Shown here: positions 26,161-34,326 of the stretch, piece by piece
Numbering within the stretch: the first letter of the stretch is position 1
How the letters are laid out: each line of letters opens with the position of its first letter
DNA from: CAZKAP01 sp964552195
GTDB taxonomy: Bacteria; Bacteroidota; Bacteroidia; Flavobacteriales; Flavobacteriaceae
Direction: 5' to 3'
DNA length: 64,000 nt
Assembly: GCA_964552195.1 (NCBI GenBank)
Contig: CAZKFM010000007.1
Span: 62,001 to 126,000, forward strand
The notes under the pieces: model-generated
What the model was told of the DNA's origin: nothing
The model's database searches: none
Seen by the model: only the letters and a program-made list of their open reading frames with translations
Program-made: the position numbers and the translations under genes

Positions 26161-26625
26161 ATGAAAACCATAGAAAAACAAATTCTTGATTTCTTCCCCA
26201 TACAGGGCAATTTCCTGCTAGTGGACCAGATCGATTCCCTCGGAGAATCTGAGATACAGGGACATTACACATTTCGATCCGATCTTGAGGTGTATGGAGA
26301 CCATTTTATTGGAAATCCGGTGACGCCGGGAAGCCTGTTGCAGGAGTGCTGCGCACAGATCGGATTACTGGGCTATGGAATCGGGCTCTATCTGCGGAAT
26401 ATGAAGCACCTCACACGGAAACATCAAGACCAGAACATGGTATTTGCCCTGGTCGCAGCCCGTATGGAGTTTCTGGTACCCGTGCTTCCGGGAAGCAGGG
26501 TGAGCGTAAGAGCGGTCAACAAGCTTAACCGATTCGGGAGGATACGTATGGAGGTTGTGATGCGAAACGAGGAAAACACCGTGGTCTGCCAGGGAATCCT
26601 GGAAGGACAAAGTAACATGAAATGA
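26161..26625 (+). CDS. FabZ-like 3-hydroxyacyl-ACP dehydratase (hotdog fold)
   Basis: The 154-residue hotdog protein has the FabZ pattern HFIGNPVTPGSLLQECCAQ. His48 and Glu62 are separated by 14 residues as in E. coli FabZ (His54/Glu68), so both catalytic residues are present. It should dehydrate 3-hydroxyacyl groups on the cluster ACP. It overlaps the ketosynthase gene by 4 bases (ATGA). Confidence 0.8.
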   Translation: MKTIEKQILDFFPIQGNFLLVDQIDSLGESEIQGHYTFRSDLEVYGDHFIGNPVTPGSLLQECCAQIGLLGYGIGLYLRNMKHLTRKHQDQNMVFALVAARMEFLVPVLPGSRVSVRAVNKLNRFGRIRMEVVMRNEENTVVCQGILEGQSNMK

Positions 26626-27911
26626 AAGGCAATAGAACAAACAGGGTAGTCGTCTCAGGAATCGGTGTTTGTGCGCCGGGAAAACCAGGCCGTGAGTCCT
26701 TCTGGGACTTGCTTGAATCCGGAAGATCTGCCGTTTCCTTTCAGCCGGAAATGAAGGAAGCTGGTTTTGCCTGCCAGATAGGGGGAAGCCCCCTTTTGAA
26801 AGAGGAAGATGCCGAGCGATTATTGGGCAAGGCGCTATTGCGGAATGGATATTCCAAAAGTCTGCTGTACGCGGCTTACAGTGCCGATGAGTGCTGGAGT
26901 GATGCGGGATTACCTTCGCCCAGCCCGGATCTGCTCCACGAAGACGTAGGCTGCATATTCGGCTGCGGTACGCATGGAATCGATGAACTCCGCAGGGCCA
27001 TTTATCAGGTTGATGCGGGAAAGGGAAGAAAGCTCAGGAGTACGACCGTATTCCAGACCATGAATAGCGGAAGTGCGGCCTATCTGTCAGGTGTGTATGG
27101 GCTGGGAAGCTATGTGAGTGCGAATTCAACGGCCTGTGCTACGGGCTGCGAGTCCCTGATGCTTGCCTATCAGCTTATCGCCACAGGAGGGGCCCGGGCT
27201 ATGCTCGCCGGCAGTACCAGCGAAGGTGGTGTCTATGTATGGGGGGGATTCGATGCCATGAGAATACTCCCGCGTTCCTGGAACGACCGGCCGGAAAAAG
27301 GAAGCCGGCCTCTGGATTCCGAATCCCAGGGCTTCGTACCGGCATGCGGGGCCGCGTGCTTTTACCTCGAAACGCTTGAAAGCGCCTTAGATCGGGGCGC
27401 ACACATCTATGGTGAAATTCTGGGAGGGCATAGCAACTGTGGAGGCCAGCGACAGGGTGGTAGCATGACCGCCGTCAACCCCATCGCTGCCAGGGCCTGT
27501 ATTCGAAATGCCATTTCGGCATCGGGAATTGAACCCCAAAACATCGACACGATTAACGGCCACCTGACCGGGACAGACTTCGATCAAGTCGAAATACGAA
27601 ACTGGTTCGAGGCCCTGGGAATCGAAGAAGGTCCGTATCCTCTGATTAACACCTTCAAAGGGCATATGGGCCATGCGCTAGCTGCTTCAGGCAGCCTGGA
27701 AATTGCCGGATTACTGGGGCAGTTCAAAAGGGAAATGGTATTCCCCAATGCCAACCTGGATCAGCCAAAAAAAGGAATACAATCCATGATATCAGGGACA
27801 GGCAATCCATTTCCACAGATTAAACAAGACGAAGCTATAAAAGTAGCCATCAAGGCCAGTTTTGGTTTTGGGGATATCAACTGTTGTATTGTATTCAGAA
27901 ACGCGAATTAA
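26622..27911 (+). CDS. Beta-ketoacyl-ACP synthase (FabF-like KS)
   Basis: The 429-residue thiolase-fold KS has Cys172 in NSTACATG, His314 in INGHLTGTD, Lys346 and His351 in FKGHMGHALAASG. The Cys-His-His set of a decarboxylating condensing enzyme is therefore complete. The first His motif deviates from the usual N-A-H-G-T form. No chain-length-factor partner is present, so it may work alone as in FabF. It is translationally coupled to the dehydratase and followed 4 bases later by the ACP. Confidence 0.85.
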   Translation: MKGNRTNRVVVSGIGVCAPGKPGRESFWDLLESGRSAVSFQPEMKEAGFACQIGGSPLLKEEDAERLLGKALLRNGYSKSLLYAAYSADECWSDAGLPSPSPDLLHEDVGCIFGCGTHGIDELRRAIYQVDAGKGRKLRSTTVFQTMNSGSAAYLSGVYGLGSYVSANSTACATGCESLMLAYQLIATGGARAMLAGSTSEGGVYVWGGFDAMRILPRSWNDRPEKGSRPLDSESQGFVPACGAACFYLETLESALDRGAHIYGEILGGHSNCGGQRQGGSMTAVNPIAARACIRNAISASGIEPQNIDTINGHLTGTDFDQVEIRNWFEALGIEEGPYPLINTFKGHMGHALAASGSLEIAGLLGQFKREMVFPNANLDQPKKGIQSMISGTGNPFPQIKQDEAIKVAIKASFGFGDINCCIVFRNAN

Positions 27912-27915
27912 TCAT

Positions 27916-28164
27916 ATGAAATCAGAAGAGATTACAGAAAAGCTTAAAGATATAATTAAACCATATCTACCTGAAGATGTAGACGTTAATAATATCAACA
28001 TCAACGATAACTTTACCTCGTCCATCGGCATTAACTCCATGCACTTGGTCGATATTGCACTAGACATAGAGGACGCCTTTGACATTGAAATTGAGAATGA
28101 AGAGCTAGAAAGAATTTCCAACATAAAAGAAGCCGTGGAACTAATTTCAGTTAAACTTGAATGA
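27916..28164 (+). CDS. Acyl carrier protein of the polyketide operon
   Basis: The 82-residue acidic protein is of ACP type. Ser41 in IGINSMHLVDIALDIED is the predicted 4'-phosphopantetheine site. The common D-S-L triad is N-S-M here. The start is the ATG at 27916, the standard length, although the frame runs further upstream into the KS gene. Codon use is far more AT-rich than in the rest of the operon. The final bases adjoin the membrane protein gene. It probably carries the chain for the KS, dehydratase and enoyl reductase. Confidence 0.87.
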   Translation: MKSEEITEKLKDIIKPYLPEDVDVNNININDNFTSSIGINSMHLVDIALDIEDAFDIEIENEELERISNIKEAVELISVKLE

Positions 28165-28165
28165 G

Positions 28166-28393
28166 ATGAATAAAGCAAAGAGAAAATGGCTATGGAGTGG
28201 AGGAGTAGGAGCAACACTGGTAGGATTAGGTGTTTCCGCATCCATAGAATCGGCCTTCCTCAAGCATCAGGGTGCCGAACTCTGGTATTGGATGCTTCTT
28301 GGCACACTCAGCCTTTCGGTTCTGATCTCCGGCATAATACTGCTGATCAAGGCTGGTCACATGGAAAATAGTCTGAAAAATAGGTTAAAGTAA
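28166..28393 (+). CDS. Small two-helix membrane protein at the end of the polyketide operon
   Basis: The 75-residue protein has a basic N-terminus (MNKAKRKWLW) and two hydrophobic segments, about residues 9-26 (SGGVGATLVGLGVSAS) and 38-60 (WYWMLLGTLSLSVLISGIILL), ending in a basic tail. No family is recognised. It starts 1 base after the ACP stop; a TTG three codons earlier would overlap the ACP. It may anchor the pathway at the membrane, which is speculation. Confidence 0.6.
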   Translation: MNKAKRKWLWSGGVGATLVGLGVSASIESAFLKHQGAELWYWMLLGTLSLSVLISGIILLIKAGHMENSLKNRLK

Positions 28394-28581
28394 AATTTTG
28401 TTTAATGGCAAATATTTGAAAGTACTGTATCAAAGGGAGGCTGTTATACTATTGATTACCAAATAAATATAGTTTTTACCCTAAATTTTGAAATTTGTTA
28501 AAGTAAGTATAACCTGATAAATGTCAGGCAATTTATTTTCAGTTTCGTCGTAACTTATAGTGTAATCAATTCTATTTGGAA

Positions 28582-28932
28582 ATGTCTAAACAGGTTTGGG
28601 AAGACGCTTTAGCAGAGCGAGATATTCAGGACTTGGGAATGGAGCAGCTTATCCTTAAACTGGAGCGCAATCAGGCTACAGTTCAACGGATATGTTCGCG
28701 CTTGAGTTCCTACAAGATGGAGCCGACTAGCAGAGAATGCTTCGATCGGCTTGCGGACCTGCGAATGGGTTTTCGGGATCTGGCCAAGGATCAGGTACTA
28801 ATACTCGGCTTGATTAAGAACAGTCATGACTATCATGACGATCAGTGGACTAAGATTATGGACTTATTTGGCAGGTACGATGAACTGCAAAAGGATTTAG
28901 CGTCTTATTTGCTTTTAGCAAGGGGATATTAA
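28582..28932 (+). CDS. Hypothetical helical protein
   Basis: The 116-residue protein appears all alpha-helical (DALAERDIQDLGMEQLILKL..., WTKIMDLFGRYDELQKDLASYLLL). It has no signal peptide, no metal motif and no recognised family. The start is the ATG at 28582; a TTG two codons upstream is possible. 188 bases of AT-rich sequence without a supported gene separate it from the polyketide operon. A terminator hairpin spans its stop codon. Confidence 0.6.
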   Translation: MSKQVWEDALAERDIQDLGMEQLILKLERNQATVQRICSRLSSYKMEPTSRECFDRLADLRMGFRDLAKDQVLILGLIKNSHDYHDDQWTKIMDLFGRYDELQKDLASYLLLARGY

Positions 28933-28949
28933 ACCCCTTTTTATTTTTA
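28920..28949 (+). terminator. Intrinsic terminator after the 28.6 kb hypothetical gene
   Basis: AAGGGG (28920-28925) pairs with CCCCTT (28934-28939) across an 8-base loop that contains the TAA stop. TTTTTATTTTT follows. Confidence 0.6.
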
Positions 28950-29070
28950 TATTTGACATAATATAAATTATAGTTCATTTAGCAGTCGGTCTTTTATAGT
29001 AGCTGAAATAACAAAGTGGTAATGGTTAATATACCTGAATGCCGTATTTTAGAATAATCAAGCTCTCTCC

Positions 29071-29280
29071 ATGAGGAATTACCTATTGGTTCTACCACTG
29101 CTCATCCTTTCCTTGGCCTGTGCGCCCAAGGCTAGACCCGATCTAAACAATGCCGATACCAATAGCACACAGCTTCCGGCATATCAAAATCACAAAGGTG
29201 ATGAGCGCATATTCAAAGACAGCATCCGTTTGCTTCCTGCTACCGACTCGATTCCTAATCCACGAGAATCGCGTATTTAA
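29071..29280 (+). CDS. Small lipoprotein of unknown function
   Basis: The 69-residue protein has a lipoprotein signal peptide (MRNYLLVLPLLILSLAC|AP) with an LSLAC lipobox at Cys17. A short hydrophilic, probably disordered tail rich in Asn, Asp and Pro follows. No family is recognised. It lies 138 bases after the previous gene, in AT-rich sequence. Confidence 0.6.
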   Translation: MRNYLLVLPLLILSLACAPKARPDLNNADTNSTQLPAYQNHKGDERIFKDSIRLLPATDSIPNPRESRI

Positions 29281-29322
29281 AAACGTAACGTACATCCATA
29301 GGTTCTAAGCGATTCTAGGCGT

Positions 29323-29763
29323 TTAGGAAATTGGGTTAACCTTTTCTACCAGTCGGTTTAATATGAGCTCAGGGTCGTAAATAATACGATATCCATTTTC
29401 CACCACTCTGCGGGTACCCGGATCCAAAGGACTTGTATCCGCCCAGCTTTGAGGGGCAAATCCAAATTCAATTTCAGTACCTCTTGAAAGCCGCACGTGC
29501 CGTGACCAGGTTGGGCCGTAATCCGCATCCCGATAAGATTCCAATTCCTCTCCGAAACTCTTAAAATCGATTCGTCCGATCCATTCCTTCGAACGGAATC
29601 GATCAGGTTCTTCAGTGACCAGCGACAGATCGAAATCCGAATCCGGTCTCTGGGTTCCCCTCGCCCATGAACCGCAGAGTCCCACAGCCAGAATCTCGGG
29701 ATAAGTGCAGGCCAGATCGACTGACAGATACAACACCTTGATCAATCGATCAAGTCTCAACAC
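29323..29763 (-). CDS. Nucleotidyltransferase-domain protein (MNT-like)
   Basis: The 146-residue protein has the pol-beta superfamily core GSWARGTQRPDSDFDLSLV, with the GS-x-G and DxD elements needed for metal-dependent nucleotidyl transfer (about residues 31-49). Related small MNT proteins occur as antitoxins beside HEPN toxins, or alone. No HEPN partner is seen here. It starts with GTG one base after the GH30 stop, so it appears coupled to that gene. Confidence 0.72.
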   Translation of the reverse strand: MLRLDRLIKVLYLSVDLACTYPEILAVGLCGSWARGTQRPDSDFDLSLVTEEPDRFRSKEWIGRIDFKSFGEELESYRDADYGPTWSRHVRLSRGTEIEFGFAPQSWADTSPLDPGTRRVVENGYRIIYDPELILNRLVEKVNPIS

Positions 29764-29764
29764 C

Positions 29765-31264
29765 TTAATTATTTAAGGTTACAATGGATTGTATGGCATG
29801 CCCAGGTATACTCACTGAAATAGACGATGATTCCCCAACGTATACCTTGTAGTCGATGGCCTCATCACTCTGATTCATTACCACGGTAATCAGACTGTTG
29901 TCTTCGTTCAGGAACGAGGTGCTTAACAAATGGCTTCGGCTGCTCACTGTACTGATGCGTTTCGCTCCCGGACGTATGAATTTGGAGAAGTGGCCGATGT
30001 AGTAATAGGTCGGCGTATAAATGAGTTCTCCGGTTTCCGTATCGCCATGTATGGGTGCAAAGCAAAAATTCTGTACGTGGTTGGGTCCTCCATTCTGGTC
30101 CAACAAAATATTCCAGTCGGTCCATCCTACGGTGCCCCTGTTGAAATCGTTGATCATGGAACGGCCATAGCGCTCGGCATGAGGCCAGTACTGATAGCGG
30201 TCCTGACGGAACCCTTCCTGGCAACCCTCAGTGAACAACAGATTCTTAGTGGGAAAGGACGCGTTGATATTTCCCAGATTATCGAACATGGGATCCCCCC
30301 CGGCCCAGGTTTCGTACCAGTGAAATCCTATACCCCAGGCGTATTTTGACGCCTCCGGGTCCTCGAAGATGGTATTCGCACGGTGATTGATCAGGTCGCG
30401 ATTGTGGTCCCAAACGACGATCTTTTTATCGCCCAGTCCTTCCCGTTCCATGGTGGGTCCCAGGTGATTCTTCAGAAAATCCCTTTCTTCCTCTGCCGTA
30501 TAAATACACGATTCCCAGCGTTGTACGGCCATGGGTTCGTTCTGTATGGTTATGCCCCAGATCGGCATGCCTTCCGCCTCATAGGCCTTGATAAATTTGG
30601 TATAGTAAAGTGCCCAGGACTCATAGAACTCCGGTAGCAGCTTCCCACCCTGTAACATGTTTTGGTTGTCCTTCATGAAGGCCGGAGGGCTCCAGGGGCT
30701 CGCGTATAATAGCAGTTTACCCCCGGCAGCGTCTATGGCCTTTTTGATTAATGGAATTTTGAAGGCGCGATCGGGTGCTATACTAAAGGTGTTGAGCTCC
30801 TTGTCCCCTTCCTCTATGTAGGTATAACTGCCACTACTAAAGTCGCAACTATGTATGGACGTCCGGCAAAGGGAATAGCCTATGCCTTCTTCTCTATCGT
30901 AATAGGCCTTTAAAAACTCATCCTGCTTTTTCTTGGGCAGTTTTGCGAATACCTCGGCCGAGGCGTCGGTTACTGCACCCCCAATACCCAGAAAGGTCTG
31001 AAAAGACTTCAAGGGGTTGATGAATACTGAAACTTCGCTCTCCAATGGTTGCTCTGCGGCTTTAAAGGAATAGGTTCCTGTCTTGTTCAGCCGCAAGTCC
31101 GTCTCGTGTGCCGTAGTATAAACGGTGGATGTTTTTCCGGTCATATCGATGAATATGGTCGTTTGTGTCTCGACTTCCTCAATTTCGTCCACGGGTTTGG
31201 TTATTGCCTTCTTACAGCTCGCCGCGGAAAGGGACAGTAGGCAAATCAGTGCAATCCTTTTCAT
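29765..31264 (-). CDS. Glycoside hydrolase family 30 lipoprotein (glucosylceramidase/beta-glucanase-like)
   Basis: The 499-residue exported enzyme has a lipobox LSAASC|KK at Cys17. The (beta/alpha)8 GH30 core begins at FLGIGGAVTDASAEV. The acid/base is Glu243 in TIQNEPM, and the nucleophile is Glu346 in LLFTEGCQE. A C-terminal beta domain carries FSKFIRPGAKRIST. GH30 members act on beta-1,6-glucans, glucosylceramide or xylans; the substrate here is unknown. Surface lipoprotein placement suggests use of external polysaccharide. No SusC/SusD pair is nearby. Confidence 0.88.
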   Translation of the reverse strand: MKRIALICLLSLSAASCKKAITKPVDEIEEVETQTTIFIDMTGKTSTVYTTAHETDLRLNKTGTYSFKAAEQPLESEVSVFINPLKSFQTFLGIGGAVTDASAEVFAKLPKKKQDEFLKAYYDREEGIGYSLCRTSIHSCDFSSGSYTYIEEGDKELNTFSIAPDRAFKIPLIKKAIDAAGGKLLLYASPWSPPAFMKDNQNMLQGGKLLPEFYESWALYYTKFIKAYEAEGMPIWGITIQNEPMAVQRWESCIYTAEEERDFLKNHLGPTMEREGLGDKKIVVWDHNRDLINHRANTIFEDPEASKYAWGIGFHWYETWAGGDPMFDNLGNINASFPTKNLLFTEGCQEGFRQDRYQYWPHAERYGRSMINDFNRGTVGWTDWNILLDQNGGPNHVQNFCFAPIHGDTETGELIYTPTYYYIGHFSKFIRPGAKRISTVSSRSHLLSTSFLNEDNSLITVVMNQSDEAIDYKVYVGESSSISVSIPGHAIQSIVTLNN

Positions 31265-31315
31265 ATGTCAGTATTTTAAAGACTATCTTCAAGTTAAACA
31301 TATATTCTTTGACCA

Positions 31316-32446
31316 TTAAAAGGAATACTTCAACCGGATATAACCCGCGTAAAAATCTTCCGGCTCACCTCCGACAAGGAGTTGGCCAATTAGGTCCAGA
31401 TCCAGGTTGTCACGAGCCGACCAACTCAGACTGGGATTCAGGAAAATTCCGGGTTCGCCGGGAAAATAAATACCCGCCACTCCCCCACTGAGCAAGGGAT
31501 GAAAGGTATAGGACGACTGTAAAAAGGTCGACCATAGGTATGGCGAGAGGGAACGCACATCCAGATTGCTGTTGCTGAGATTGATGGCCGTGAATCCGGT
31601 ACCCGGGGACGGGTTGGAATCGAAGAGGAAGGAGCCATTCAGATAGAGGGAATTCTTAAATAAATAATCCCATGATAGTGAAACCAGAAGTTCCTGCTGC
31701 TGTCGACCATCCATTGACCTGAAATAGGACAGCTCTCCCTTAAAGCCGGCTCCTTTGATACTTCCTGCCCAGCCTCCACCCATTACCAGGCTATTCTGCA
31801 TTACTCCCAGGAGTGCCTGCAGATCGTAACCCCTAAAATTGGTCTTGAACAGGGCCGATGCGGTGAGTTCGCTCCATTGGTCTGCCATCTTTATGGCCAG
31901 CTCATAGCCGGAAGCAAATCCGGTGTATTTCTGAAATCGTATGGCATCCGTACCGGGACGTTCTTCGTAGTCGAAATCAAAAAAGGAATACGCATTGAAG
32001 ATATCATTGGGGTTCCATACCAGATTCACGCCCCAGTTGATTCGCTGACGCCCTGCAATCACACTCCAGTCCTTCCCCTCGTACTGCAAAGACAACCGGT
32101 CTATCATGAAATGCAGCACTCCCTGATTGTTGTTGACCGGCATCCAGGACAAATCGAAATAGTCATTGTTGACATCGATAAAGGCGCCGTAGTCCGGTAG
32201 CAGTCTAACCAGATCTCCTGTAAAGTAACGGTTTCGCAATTCGAGTCGGGCCGAAAAGGAAGAGGAGGGCTCCCATCCGATATTGAGCCGATGGTGCACG
32301 AGATTATCTACCAGGGATGAACCTTGTTCCGGAACTAGGATGGTAACCATATCCTTGACGTACCCACCGACAAACCAGTGTTTTTCTTCCTGGGCGCAAA
32401 GGCTGCCCGTGAGCAGGAGACACCATAGAATTCTAGCGCCTCTCAT
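31316..32446 (-). CDS. Outer-membrane beta-barrel protein of the ABC/LolA-like operon
   Basis: The 376-residue protein has a signal peptide (MRGARILWCLLLTGSLCA|QE). The rest shows alternating aromatic/polar strands (SFSARLELRNRYFTGDLV, LSLQYEGKDWSVIAGRQRINWG) and a C-terminal aromatic ending YIRLKYSF, as expected for a barrel of 14-18 strands. The RQRINWG region resembles DUF1302-like porin proteins, though I am not certain. It overlaps the ATPase gene by 14 bases and is the last gene of the operon 36271-31316. Confidence 0.72.
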   Translation of the reverse strand: MRGARILWCLLLTGSLCAQEEKHWFVGGYVKDMVTILVPEQGSSLVDNLVHHRLNIGWEPSSSFSARLELRNRYFTGDLVRLLPDYGAFIDVNNDYFDLSWMPVNNNQGVLHFMIDRLSLQYEGKDWSVIAGRQRINWGVNLVWNPNDIFNAYSFFDFDYEERPGTDAIRFQKYTGFASGYELAIKMADQWSELTASALFKTNFRGYDLQALLGVMQNSLVMGGGWAGSIKGAGFKGELSYFRSMDGRQQQELLVSLSWDYLFKNSLYLNGSFLFDSNPSPGTGFTAINLSNSNLDVRSLSPYLWSTFLQSSYTFHPLLSGGVAGIYFPGEPGIFLNPSLSWSARDNLDLDLIGQLLVGGEPEDFYAGYIRLKYSF

Positions 32447-33116
32447 CCTTCTCGATCTTCCCGTCCAAGAGGTGCACGAGTCTTCTTGCCTTAGCCATCA
32501 CCCGGACATCGTGAGTCGAGAACACAAAGGTGACCTGCTCCTCGCGATTCATCTCTGCCATGATATCCAGGAGCGATTCCGTGGCATGCGAATCCAGGTT
32601 GGCCGTCGGCTCATCCGCAAGGATTACCTGGGGGCGCGAGGCGAGCGCTCGGGCTACGGCCACTCGTTGCTGCTGTCCACCCGATAATTCCGCGGGCCGG
32701 CGATGCAGTTCTTTTTCCATGCCCATCCGTCTGAGGAGCTCTACGGCACGATTCCGTCGCTCCTGCTCCGTTTTTCCCTGAAGCAACATGATAAACTCCA
32801 CGTTTTCAAGGGCCGTGAGTACCGGAACCAGGTTGTAAGACTGGAAAACAAAACCAATGTGGTTTAATCGAAATTCCGTTAGTTCCGAATCCCTCATGCC
32901 CTCTAAACCCGTACCTGCAACCTGCACCTCTCCCCGGTTGGGTGTGTCCAGCCCTCCCATCAGGTTCAGGAGAGTCGTTTTGCCGCAGCCCGAAGGCCCC
33001 ACCAGTGAAGTAAACTCTCCTCTCTCAATGGTCAGGTCGATCCCTTGTATGGCGTGAACCGGAATGGTCTCCGGATTATAGGTTTTATGAAGATCTCGGG
33101 TTGCTATTACATGCAT
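32433..33116 (-). CDS. ABC transporter ATP-binding protein (LolD/MacB type)
   Basis: The 227-residue ATPase has Walker A GPSGCGKTT, the Q-loop in FVFQSYNLVP, the signature LSGGQQQRV, Walker B VILADEPTAN and the H-loop FVFSTHDVRV. It belongs to the LolD/MacB/FtsE group that pairs with FtsX-type permeases. It follows the second permease gene by 4 bases and overlaps the barrel gene. Confidence 0.92.
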   Translation of the reverse strand: MHVIATRDLHKTYNPETIPVHAIQGIDLTIERGEFTSLVGPSGCGKTTLLNLMGGLDTPNRGEVQVAGTGLEGMRDSELTEFRLNHIGFVFQSYNLVPVLTALENVEFIMLLQGKTEQERRNRAVELLRRMGMEKELHRRPAELSGGQQQRVAVARALASRPQVILADEPTANLDSHATESLLDIMAEMNREEQVTFVFSTHDVRVMAKARRLVHLLDGKIEKDERR

Positions 33117-33120
33117 GGAA

Positions 33121-34326
33121 TCAGATTTTTCGTATAGCCTTCAACGGATTAAGCCTTACAGCCATTACGGATGGGTAGATTGCGCCCAAAAGGGCGGTAA
33201 GGAGCACTACTCCCATAAGTATCGGGTACATGATAGAATCGATTTCCGGGTAAAATACCGTGTCGTATCCGTAGGATTTAAGAGCCTCTGAATACCGACT
33301 CAAATCCAGGCCCCGCCTGCTGAGCCAACTGACCGTAATAAAGCCGAGCAGAACCCCTATGGGTCCGGATACCGCTCCCAACAGGCAGGTTTCCAGAAGG
33401 ATCATCACAAACACCTTTCTCCTGTGCATCCCGATGGCTCGGAGCATACCGATCTCGCGAGTGCGCTCCAGTACAGCCATAAGCATGATATTTATAATAC
33501 CAAAAAAAAGTGCCAGCATGATAATAACCACCATGGTTCGCTGTGTCATAGCGGACGATTCCTCCATCAGATGGAACTCGGGTGCCAATTCCCTGAAGTT
33601 TTGTACCGTATCCCTGGTGTATGCCGAAAATTCCTTTTGAAACTGTGAAATATCCTCTTCGCGCTTGAGCATCACGCCCAATTCATGTGCCCGGTCTGTT
33701 CCTATGAGTCGGGCCAGGTCCGAATGGCGCACGTAGACTACTGAATTGTTGATCCTCGGGGATGCGGATTCAAAAATACCCTCGACCCTGAAGGCCGCTG
33801 AAACCATCTCCCGGTCGATGTCCTGAAAAGTCAGTACGAGCTTGGAACGCACCCCAACACTCAGCTTTTCTGCTCCTTCGGCCGAAATTACAATGGGATT
33901 GCGACGGATCTTCCGGAAGTAGCTTCCTTCCAGGAGCTGCTCCTCCAAAAACGTGGTCTGTGCTTCATTTTTCGGTTGTATACCGTAAATCTGTACCCCC
34001 CGGGTCGAACGGCTGCTCGCCAGCATGCCTTCCACCTTCTGGCGCATGGAATAGGACGCTACACGTTGGTCATTCAGAAGTGTGGAAAGATCCTGATCGG
34101 TGGAAAGTGTGAGGTCAACTGCGGGTTCCTGCAGATACAAGGGATTGTGGACCTGCATATGGGAGTACTCATACTGAATTGAGGAACGGGTAAACGTCTT
34201 GGTAAAGCTGCTGTAGAATGAGATAATGAACACCAACGCCCAAACTCCCAAGACCATGGAACCCATCACCGTCAGGCTCCTGCGCGGGGTCCTCCAAAGG
34301 TTTTTCCAGGCCAGCTTAAAGATCAT
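33121..34326 (-). CDS. ABC transporter permease, FtsX/MacB type (second)
   Basis: The 401-residue permease has an N-terminal TM helix (about 20-42), a large periplasmic MacB_PCD-type domain and three C-terminal TM helices. The FtsX domain includes VLERTREIGMLRAIGMHRRKV. It starts 4 bases inside the first permease gene. Together the two permeases likely form a LolCE-like heterodimer served by the adjacent ATPase. Confidence 0.88.
   Translation of the reverse strand: MIFKLAWKNLWRTPRRSLTVMGSMVLGVWALVFIISFYSSFTKTFTRSSIQYEYSHMQVHNPLYLQEPAVDLTLSTDQDLSTLLNDQRVASYSMRQKVEGMLASSRSTRGVQIYGIQPKNEAQTTFLEEQLLEGSYFRKIRRNPIVISAEGAEKLSVGVRSKLVLTFQDIDREMVSAAFRVEGIFESASPRINNSVVYVRHSDLARLIGTDRAHELGVMLKREEDISQFQKEFSAYTRDTVQNFRELAPEFHLMEESSAMTQRTMVVIIMLALFFGIINIMLMAVLERTREIGMLRAIGMHRRKVFVMILLETCLLGAVSGPIGVLLGFITVSWLSRRGLDLSRYSEALKSYGYDTVFYPEIDSIMYPILMGVVLLTALLGAIYPSVMAVRLNPLKAIRKI

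Noticed and set aside
29323..29763. MNT-HEPN toxin-antitoxin pair
   Set aside because: The MNT-like gene is present, but no HEPN-type partner (R-x4-6-H) lies on either side; the neighbour is a glycosidase.
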